A DNA stretch of 5,445 bases from Actinomycetota bacterium (GTDB taxonomy: Bacteria; Actinomycetota; Actinomycetes; S36-B12; UBA5976). Shown here in pieces: positions 1-4,093 of the stretch. The notes beneath the pieces are model-generated. The model saw only the letters and a program-made list of their open reading frames with translations. It was not told where the DNA came from and ran no database searches. A program made the translations under genes and the position numbers. Each line of letters begins with the position of its first letter. Within the stretch, counting starts at the first letter, position 1. The stretch spans positions 1 through 5,445 of the forward strand of contig WLEH01000089.1 in NCBI GenBank assembly GCA_009704345.1, given 5' to 3'.

Positions 1-4
1 GCCC

Positions 5-1123
5 ATGGACGAGACCCCTACGAAGCCGCCCTCGCCCGCCTGCCGCCCGCCCGGCGTGCGCGCCGTCCGGCATCGCAGGGCTGACGGCACCGAGACCCTC
101 TACTGGTATTGCCGCCTCACCGGCATCCGCCTGCCCGACATCGCCGATCCAGGCTTCGCCGCCGCCGTCGCCGCCGCCCGCCACCAGCCCGCGGCGCGCT
201 ACGCGCCCGGCAGCCTCGGCGAGCTGCTGGCGGACTGGCGCCGCTCCCCCGAATACCGCGCCACCGCGCCGAACACCCAGCGGAACCGCGAACGCTACCT
301 GGCCCTGCTGGACGCGGCGGAGTGGTCCACGCGCCAGGTCGCCGGCCTCGAGATGGAAGGGGTGCGCCAGCTCCGCGCCGAGCTGCTGACGCTGCGGGAC
401 ATGCTCGCCGATCGCCGCGGCGCCGGCGCGGCCTCCGTCTTCGGGCAGACCGTCGCAACCGTCTTCGCCTGGGCGGTGGAGCGCGGCCGCATGGCCTTCT
501 CGCCGCTGGCGCAGCTCAAGGGCATGCGCCTCGGCCACATCCCGCCCTGGACCGAGGCCGAGGCCCGCCACGCCATGGAGAAGTGGCCCGAGCCGCTGCG
601 CCGCGCGGTCACGCTCGCGTACCACATCGGCCAGCGCCGCGGCGACCTGGCCGCCCTGCGGTGGGAGGATTACGACGTCGCCGCCGGCCGAATCACCCTG
701 ATGCCGGAAAAGACCGCCCGCCGCCGCCTCGCCCGCGGCCTGCCGCCGCTGCGCCTGCCGGTGCCGAAGGCGCTGGCCTGGGAGCTGCGCCGCTGGCGCC
801 TGGCCGAGCCCGGGGCCACCCACATCCTGACCCATTCCGGCGGCAAGCCCTGGAGCAAGACCGGCCTGGCGAACGCCGTCTGGCGCCAGCTGGTGGCGGA
901 GGGCTGGGACACCCGCAAGGGCCTGCACGGCCTCCGCAAGCTGCGCACCGAGCGCCTCCTGGAAGGCGGCGCCACCCACGCCGAGACCGCGGCCGCGCAG
1001 GGCTGGGATAGCGTCGCGATGGTTTCGCTCTATGGTCGCGGGGCAGAACAGGAAAGCCTGGCGAGGGCGGGCGTGGCGAGGCTGGAAAAACGAGTGTCAA
1101 AGACTGTCAAAAATCGCCGCTAA
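5..1123 (+). CDS. Tyrosine recombinase / phage-type integrase
   Basis: This 372-aa protein should cut and rejoin DNA at attachment sites to integrate or excise the element. The N-terminal part (about residues 22-60, with YWYCRLTG and RLPDI) resembles the arm-binding region of rhizobial/Roseomonas-type phage integrases. Residues about 70-165 look like the SAM-like core-binding domain. The catalytic domain covers about 180-355: box I arginine R211 in IGQRRGDLAALRW, a probable catalytic lysine K236, H308 and R311 in HGLRK, W334 at the position often held by histidine, and nucleophile Y343 in SLYGRGA. Trp at that position occurs in active family members, so the enzyme looks intact. The ATG at 5 is the first in frame, but only four bases precede it, so the upstream signal and a longer start cannot be judged. 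The last codons carry two TGTCAAA motifs that may belong to the attachment region. The gene converges with the operon ending at 1274. Confidence 0.93.
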   Translation: MDETPTKPPSPACRPPGVRAVRHRRADGTETLYWYCRLTGIRLPDIADPGFAAAVAAARHQPAARYAPGSLGELLADWRRSPEYRATAPNTQRNRERYLALLDAAEWSTRQVAGLEMEGVRQLRAELLTLRDMLADRRGAGAASVFGQTVATVFAWAVERGRMAFSPLAQLKGMRLGHIPPWTEAEARHAMEKWPEPLRRAVTLAYHIGQRRGDLAALRWEDYDVAAGRITLMPEKTARRRLARGLPPLRLPVPKALAWELRRWRLAEPGATHILTHSGGKPWSKTGLANAVWRQLVAEGWDTRKGLHGLRKLRTERLLEGGATHAETAAAQGWDSVAMVSLYGRGAEQESLARAGVARLEKRVSKTVKNRR

Positions 1124-1196
1124 CCCGCAGAAAACCGCCATGCGGTCGTTCTAAGGTTGAAGCCAGTTGTGGCGGATTTCCGCGGGGTTTTGACAG
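1104..1196. repeat. Long imperfect inverted repeat at the integrase 3' end (candidate att region / terminator)
   Basis: CTGTCAAAA at 1104-1112 is perfectly inverted as TTTTGACAG at 1188-1196. Inside it, 1123-1140 (ACCCGCAGAAAACCGCCA) pairs with 1170-1187 at 15 of 18 positions. The two outer and inner blocks abut on the right but are separated by ten extra bases (1113-1122) on the left. The central 29 bases (1141-1169) are unique. Within the structure are smaller hairpins, ACCGC-cat-GCGGT (1134-1146) and GCGGA-tt-TCCGC (1172-1183); the latter is followed by GGGGTTTT. The repeat spans the integrase stop codon. Tyrosine integrases use inverted core sites and flanking arm sites next to their gene, so an attP role is reasonable. 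A terminator for the integrase transcript is the simplest alternative, though the T run is only four bases. Confidence 0.6.
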
Positions 1197-1207
1197 GCAA
1201 GGCGCCG

Positions 1208-1240
1208 ATCCGGCCGGATGCTTTGCCAGCCCTTGCCAGC
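1208..1240. repeat. 12-bp palindrome followed by a tandem 10-bp repeat
   Basis: ATCCGGCCGGAT (1208-1219) is a perfect palindrome. Directly after it, CTTTGCCAGC (1221-1230) and CCTTGCCAGC (1231-1240) are tandem ten-base units differing at one position. A ten-base spacing places both copies on the same face of the helix, as expected for paired protein sites. The stretch lies between the integrase and the convergent gene ending at 1274, in non-coding DNA. It could be part of an integrase arm region or a terminator for the leftward operon; no poly-T tract supports the latter. Function is unassigned. Confidence 0.4.
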
Positions 1241-1273
1241 GCCTGTTCCCGCTTCGGTCACACGGTCGATTGC

Positions 1274-1501
1274 TCACCGCTTGCCATGTGCCGCCTCCAT
1301 AGCCTCGTGCAGCGCGCGGAGCCTCGCCACCTTCTCGTCGGGCCAGCCGTGCTTGGCTGCGACCTCAGCTAGCCCGTCGTCGCCCCATCCGACCACGATG
1401 CCCCACGCCCAGGCGTCTCGGTGGTCTGCGGCCCAATCGCGAGGATGGAACGCCATCGCGGCCCGAGCCTCGTCTAGTGGGGTCGGATTTTGCTCGCTCA
1501 T
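1274..1501 (-). CDS. Small acidic/helical protein of unknown function (75 aa)
   Basis: The gene reads leftward from ATG at 1501 to TGA at 1274-1276. Its start overlaps the stop of the preceding gene in an ATGA junction, and GAGGG (on the minus strand, complement of 1507-1511) lies five bases upstream, so the pair should be translationally coupled. The protein is rich in Trp, Ala, Asp and Glu (FHPRDWAADHRDAWAWG around residues 18-34), followed by a predicted helix from about residue 42 to 72. No signal peptide, membrane segment or known motif is visible. Its coupling to the recombinase-like HTH protein suggests a shared role in regulation or recombination, for example as a partner or antagonist. 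That is an inference from position only. Confidence 0.75.
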   Translation of the reverse strand: MSEQNPTPLDEARAAMAFHPRDWAADHRDAWAWGIVVGWGDDGLAEVAAKHGWPDEKVARLRALHEAMEAAHGKR

Positions 1502-2160
1502 GCTTTCCCTCGCAGCTTTTGCAGCGCCCGGCCGAATGCCGGCGTGCCGCGGTTGCCCAGGTAGCGCCGCAGCGTGCGGCCCTTGATGCCGGCCTTCGCA
1601 GCGGCCTCGGCCTCCGACAGCGTGTGGTCGAACCACCACTGCTTCGCCCGCTCGACCTGCGCCGGATCTGGCGACGGCGCGCCGCCTGTCTTGCCCTTCT
1701 TCCCGCGCCGCGCCTTCTCCATGCGCGCCCGCGCCTCGTCGGCCTCGATGTCGGCCGCGAGTTGCAAGGCATCGGCCACATCGCGCGCGGCCTCGGGGCG
1801 GATGAAGTAGCGCCGGCCGCTGCTGGCGTCCCGCAGGCCGCAGCCGTGCTCGCCGAGCTGCGCCACGAACCGCAGCGCCTCGTCGCTCGTCGTCGCCAGG
1901 ACGCCGAGCCGCGCCACCAGCACGTCGTCGCCCTCCCGGGCCGCCCCGACCATGTAGTCGCGCTGGGGCTGCGGCGGCTCGCCCTTGCGCGGCTTGCCGA
2001 TGCAGCGGTCGAGGTAGGCATCGGCCACCTCCTCCGCGCTGGCGCCTGCCGCGATGCATGCCGCCCGCTGGTCAGCGGGTTTCGGCAGCCCCTTCCGTTC
2101 GCAGAGATAGACCAAGAGCAAGTGCCTGACTCTCGCAATTCCTGAAAGCCACTTTGACAT
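1498..2160 (-). CDS. Degenerate serine-recombinase-like protein with C-terminal HTH
   Basis: This 220-aa protein keeps the layout of a small serine recombinase. There is a first strand LLLVYL (residues 14-19), then DQRAACIAAGA (30-40), a core block EGDDVLVARLGVL (76-88) matching the family pattern GD-x-VVV-x-RLDRLGR, and a strand and helix with EHGCGL (104-109). A long basic helix (127-157) leads to KGKTGGAP, and an HTH follows (about 168-202, with SEAEAAAKAGIKGRTLRRYL). The catalytic serine expected shortly after the first strand is absent (YLCERKG), and the two active-site arginines of RLDRLGR are V87 and T90. It therefore probably binds DNA without cutting it. ATG at 2160 gives this length but has no clear Shine-Dalgarno sequence; a TTG at 2121 (residue 14), with GAGAG eight bases upstream, is an alternative. 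The open frame runs further upstream but there overlaps well-supported genes on the other strand. Confidence 0.8.
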   Translation of the reverse strand: MSKWLSGIARVRHLLLVYLCERKGLPKPADQRAACIAAGASAEEVADAYLDRCIGKPRKGEPPQPQRDYMVGAAREGDDVLVARLGVLATTSDEALRFVAQLGEHGCGLRDASSGRRYFIRPEAARDVADALQLAADIEADEARARMEKARRGKKGKTGGAPSPDPAQVERAKQWWFDHTLSEAEAAAKAGIKGRTLRRYLGNRGTPAFGRALQKLRGKA

Positions 2161-2188
2161 TGACAGTCCAGATTGGCAAGGGCAATAT
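2154..2188 (+). promoter_or_regulatory. Putative sigma70-type promoter for the small-gene operon, with doubled TTGACA
   Basis: Two consensus TTGACA hexamers lie back to back at 2154-2159 and 2160-2165. The second is followed, after 17 bases, by CAATAT (2183-2188), a modest -10 match in an otherwise GC-rich stretch. Transcription would start near 2195 and run into the gene at 2255. The hexamers overlap the ATG (2160) of the divergent recombinase-like gene, so either that gene truly starts downstream (TTG at 2121) or the two signals are mutually exclusive. The same bases also fit the TGTCAA motif repeated near the integrase, so they may be protein-binding sites instead. Confidence 0.5.
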
Positions 2189-2201
2189 GCTGGGCATACC
2201 G

Positions 2202-2228
2202 CAGGTGCTCGGAAATCCCGAGGACCTG
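2202..2228. promoter_or_regulatory. 27-bp imperfect palindrome, probable operator or leader hairpin
   Basis: CAGGT (2202-2206) pairs with ACCTG (2224-2228), and CTCGG (2208-2212) with CCGAG (2218-2222), around the five-base centre AAATC. Only the single bases 2207 and 2223 (G opposite G) break the arms, so ten of eleven positions pair. It lies between the proposed -10 box and the GGAGG (2242-2246) of the gene at 2255, and upstream of the divergent HTH gene. That is the usual place for a repressor site. As RNA it would form a stable hairpin in the leader of the small-gene operon. The natural candidate ligand is the HTH protein encoded at 1498-2160, which is an inference. Confidence 0.6.
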
Positions 2229-2254
2229 ACACGAGACCCCCGGAGGACCGACCG

Positions 2255-2443
2255 ATGCCCTGGCCCACCCACGCAGACGGCAGGAACAAGAAGATCGGCG
2301 AAATGACGCGCGAGGAACGCGCCGACGTAACCGCCAGCGCCGCCCGCCGGCTCCAGGCCGAGGCGGATGATCCGACCTCGACCTTCCACCGCGCTTGCAA
2401 GGCGTTCCTGACCGGGCCGGTCGTGCCCCGGTCCGTGCAGTAA
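2255..2443 (+). CDS. Small hypothetical protein (62 aa), first gene of small-gene operon
   Basis: The ATG at 2255 has a clear GGAGG (2242-2246) eight bases upstream, and the frame ends at TAA 2441-2443. The protein is soluble-looking, with a charged helix at about residues 17-38 (TREERADVTASAARRLQAEA) and a basic C-terminal part (FHRACKAFLTGP). It has no signal peptide, membrane helix or recognised motif. It is the promoter-proximal member of six same-strand genes with short gaps; the next gene begins 15 bases after its stop. Function is unknown. The strong ribosome site and the gap-free operon argue that it is real. Confidence 0.75.
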   Translation: MPWPTHADGRNKKIGEMTREERADVTASAARRLQAEADDPTSTFHRACKAFLTGPVVPRSVQ

Positions 2444-2458
2444 AGCCCGGAGGCAGAC

Positions 2459-2656
2459 ATGAAGCCCGTTGACGTGCTGGCCGCTGCGGCGGCCGAAATC
2501 CGCCGCCAAGCCTTAGACGAGGCGCGCGCGCGGATCATGTCGCTTGTCCCGGATGTCTCCGCGCTGGCCCCAGAGCACAGGACCGGGTTCCGTTCGGGGC
2601 ACGTCGCGGCGCGACACGCAGCGCGCGACATCATCGCCGACATGCTCGCCGAGTAG
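2459..2656 (+). CDS. Small hypothetical helical protein (65 aa)
   Basis: ATG at 2459 is preceded by GGAGG (2449-2453) with a five-base spacer, and the frame stops at TAG 2654-2656. The sequence is alanine- and arginine-rich and reads as two helices, residues 4-30 (VLAAAAAEIRRQALDEARAR) and 40-64 (EHRTGFRSGHVAARHAARD). The latter has regularly spaced His/Arg residues. No known domain is visible. It is the second gene of the operon, 15 bases after the first and 24 before the third. It could be a small nucleic-acid-binding or adaptor protein, but nothing in the sequence decides this. Confidence 0.72.
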   Translation: MKPVDVLAAAAAEIRRQALDEARARIMSLVPDVSALAPEHRTGFRSGHVAARHAARDIIADMLAE

Positions 2657-2669
2657 GAAGCCCCGATCT

Positions 2670-2680
2670 AGGAGGCCTCC
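2670..2680 (+). promoter_or_regulatory. Palindromic Shine-Dalgarno site
   Basis: The ribosome-binding site of the gene at 2681 is AGGAGG (2670-2675), immediately followed by CCTCC and the ATG. GGAGGCCTCC (2671-2680) is a perfect ten-base palindrome. It has no loop and so cannot fold on itself, but the CCTCC could pair with other GGAGG leaders in the same transcript or occlude the site in trans. The match to the anti-Shine-Dalgarno is full length and fixes the start at 2681. Confidence 0.55.
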
Positions 2681-3007
2681 ATGCCCGGCTCGGTAATCCG
2701 CCGCCTTGGTCACACGATCAGCGACGACGGCCTGATCCAGTATCAGGAGCAGCCCGCGACGTGGCACGAGGCGGATGTGCTTGCTGGCCGCCGAGTGGAT
2801 CGGCGCCGCTGTTATGCCATCATCGCGGACGACCACGGCAAGCCCGAACTGTGCGAGAGCGTCCACTGGACGGCGCCCTGCTCCGGTTGCAGCGACGACA
2901 TTTGCGAGGGACGCGGCGCCGGCTGCCACGAGTGCGGGCATCACGGCGTGGTCCGCAATGGCGCTTGGGTGCCGGCCGCCGTCGTCGCGGCGGCGCGCGA
3001 AGATTAA
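2681..3007 (+). CDS. Hypothetical protein with DnaJ-like zinc-ribbon cysteine cluster (108 aa)
   Basis: ATG at 2681 has a complete AGGAGG five bases upstream, and TAA is at 3005-3007. The N-terminal half (residues 1-60) is a mixed region with a tryptophan/acid patch (ATWHEADVLAGRRVD). The C-terminal half holds a dense cysteine group C67-x2-C70-x4-C75-x6-C82-x2-C85, with glycines between (CEGRGAGCHECGHHG). The CxxC pairs and G-x-G-x-C spacing recall the DnaJ-type zinc finger and zinc ribbons, so one zinc ion, perhaps more, is likely bound. His87 and His88 could also take part. Further cysteines are at 44 and 58. Small phage proteins of this type often bind nucleic acid or protein partners. No enzyme motif is seen, and function is unknown. 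Confidence 0.78.
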   Translation: MPGSVIRRLGHTISDDGLIQYQEQPATWHEADVLAGRRVDRRRCYAIIADDHGKPELCESVHWTAPCSGCSDDICEGRGAGCHECGHHGVVRNGAWVPAAVVAAARED

Positions 3008-3039
3008 TCGAACACCAGACCCCGGCCAAGGAGAGCCCC

Positions 3040-3285
3040 ATGCCCGCACCCGAAACCGCCTATGTCCTCGGCCACGCCGACGATTGGGCAGACTGGACGC
3101 CCGCCGGCTGCGAGGAAGCAGCCGACATCATTCAGCAGCTTGTCGCGCAGCGCGACGGGCTGGTGACGGCGCTTTCCGCCGCTTCCGAGGAAATCGCCGC
3201 TTGCGCCGAGATCATCAAGGACGACGAGGCCAAGGCGCACGCGCGCATGTGGGCGCGCAAGGCTCGCGCGGCGATCCCGGCATGA
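3040..3285 (+). CDS. Small hypothetical helical protein (81 aa)
   Basis: The chosen start is ATG at 3040, with AAGGAG (3028-3033) six bases upstream; an open frame also extends upstream but overlaps the preceding gene. The protein has an acidic, Trp-containing N-terminus (HADDWADWTPAG, 12-23) and then a long predicted helix from about residue 24 to 78. The helix has heptad-like hydrophobic spacing (AADIIQQLVAQRDGLVTALS) and a basic tail, so a coiled-coil dimer is plausible. Its TGA overlaps the next gene's ATG (ATGA at 3282-3285), indicating translational coupling. No recognised family. Confidence 0.74.
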   Translation: MPAPETAYVLGHADDWADWTPAGCEEAADIIQQLVAQRDGLVTALSAASEEIAACAEIIKDDEAKAHARMWARKARAAIPA

Positions 3286-3569
3286 GCGAGCCCGCACCTA
3301 TCCCCGTGCTTGACCGCGCGACGGGCGGCGTCCTGGCCGCGTCGCCTTTGTCTGGCGACGATGCGAAGATTGCTGCGCGCGCCGCGATCCGCGCCGTTTT
3401 TCAGGGGCTCAGCGGCAGCGCGCTCCGCCACATCAGCCGCGAGACGATGGACATATCGGCAGGCTATCAGGCCGACCGCAGCGGCATGGGCCTCGCCTAT
3501 GGGTATGAACTGCGCGAATTGGCCGATGTGCTGATGGCGCTGGCCGAGGTCATGGAGGCGAAGGCATGA
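3282..3569 (+). CDS. Hypothetical protein (95 aa), translationally coupled
   Basis: The start codon lies inside the stop of the preceding gene (ATGA) and has no good Shine-Dalgarno of its own, so expression should depend on upstream translation. The frame ends at TGA 3567-3569, again overlapping the next ATG. The N-terminus is Pro/Ala-rich with a short VLDRATGG turn. Residues 25-50 form a helix (DDAKIAARAAIRAVFQGLSG), the middle has GYQADRSGMGLAYGYE (61-76), and the C-terminus (77-95) is helical and acidic. Nothing matches a known family from inspection. Confidence 0.72.
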   Translation: MSEPAPIPVLDRATGGVLAASPLSGDDAKIAARAAIRAVFQGLSGSALRHISRETMDISAGYQADRSGMGLAYGYELRELADVLMALAEVMEAKA

Positions 3570-3877
3570 CACAGCACGTCGCGCACCGGGGCAGCAACCC
3601 GGCCGAAAAGCTGCGCTCGTGGGACTTCACCGACTACGACGGCGACGAGATCGACGCGAGCGTGGCGCACAACGCGGCGCTCAACTGCTGGTGCGTCTAC
3701 ATCAACACCGCCGAGAGCTACGACAAGGCGCGCACGACCACGGTGCAGGGCGTGAAGGTGCTGCTACCGCAGGAGGTCGGCATCGCTCTCCCGCCGGCCG
3801 AGGCTGCCAAGCTGCGGGACTACCTAACTGCGGCGCTGGCGGAGATCGAGCGCCGCACCGCCGCGGCGAGCAAATAA
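3566..3877 (+). CDS. Hypothetical protein (103 aa), last clear gene of small-gene operon
   Basis: The start overlaps the previous stop (ATGA at 3566-3569), and GGAGG (3554-3558) lies seven bases upstream inside the previous gene. The protein has an acidic first half (WDFTDYDGDEIDASVAHN, 19-36) and a probable beta segment (LNCWCVYINT, 39-48). It ends in a helix beginning LPPAEAAKLRDYLTAALAEI (75-94). This pattern of a beta-rich N-terminus followed by a terminal helix is common in small phage proteins of unknown role. The Asp/Tyr-rich acidic surface could mimic nucleic acid, a feature of some phage-encoded inhibitors, but that is speculation. TAA is at 3875-3877. Confidence 0.76.
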   Translation: MTQHVAHRGSNPAEKLRSWDFTDYDGDEIDASVAHNAALNCWCVYINTAESYDKARTTTVQGVKVLLPQEVGIALPPAEAAKLRDYLTAALAEIERRTAAASK

Positions 3878-3894
3878 CCCAGAGAAGGAAAGCC

Positions 3895-4023
3895 GTGGTC
3901 CGCTTGATCGAGCATGGAGCGCCGCGCGGGGCGGTGCCGAATGGGAGCGAAGCCGAAAGGCTGGCTCCAGCCCGGCTAAGTCCACGGCACCCCGTCAGAC
4001 TTCTTTGCACTTTTTGCAAATAA
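3895..4023 (+). CDS. Possible 42-aa GTG-started ORF
   Basis: An AAGGAA box (3885-3890) stands four bases before GTG at 3895, and the frame runs to TAA at 4021-4023, 14 bases before a strong terminator. The predicted peptide is basic with a CxxC pair at its C-terminus (CTFCK). Against it, codon third positions become A/T-rich in the second half, unlike neighbouring genes, and no family is recognised. The rest of 3878-4037 shows no other gene. It may equally be an untranslated 3' region of the operon. Confidence 0.33.
   Translation: MVRLIEHGAPRGAVPNGSEAERLAPARLSPRHPVRLLCTFCK
4006..4022. repeat. AT-rich short inverted repeat
   Basis: TTTGCA (4006-4011) and TGCAAA (4017-4022) are perfect inverted copies around CTTTT, in an AT-rich island of an otherwise GC-rich region just upstream of the terminator hairpin. 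It could be a binding site or simply a small upstream part of the terminator leader. It overlaps the end of the doubtful 42-aa ORF. Confidence 0.4.
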
Positions 4024-4037
4024 CCCCGAAACGCGAA

Positions 4038-4071
4038 AAGCCCCGCAGGATCGCTCCTGCGGGGCTTTTGC
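4038..4071. terminator. Strong bidirectional rho-independent terminator
   Basis: AAAAGCCCCGCAGGA (4038-4052) and TCCTGCGGGGCTTTT (4057-4071) form a perfect 15-bp stem around the tetraloop TCGC. The GC-rich stem is flanked by A4 on the left and T4 on the right, so it can terminate transcription in both directions. It lies after the rightward small-gene operon and 22 bases beyond the stop of the leftward lysis operon, exactly where convergent operons need insulation. Confidence 0.93.
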
Positions 4072-4093
4072 TTGTCTGGCGCTGGCCATCGAA

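Noticed and set aside
1190..1218. TTGACA at 1190-1195 as a rightward promoter.
   Set aside because: No -10-like sequence at a proper distance; the following bases are GC-rich and there is no rightward gene behind it.
1477..2145. Rightward open frame of 222 codons opposite the recombinase-like gene.
   Set aside because: It has no ribosome site or family-like motifs, and the opposite strand carries the resolvase-like and HTH patterns.
2161..2643. Upstream continuation of the recombinase-like frame to give a 381-residue protein starting at 2643.
   Set aside because: The extra 161 residues lie opposite two genes with good ribosome sites and have no recognisable character, so they are an antisense reading of those genes.
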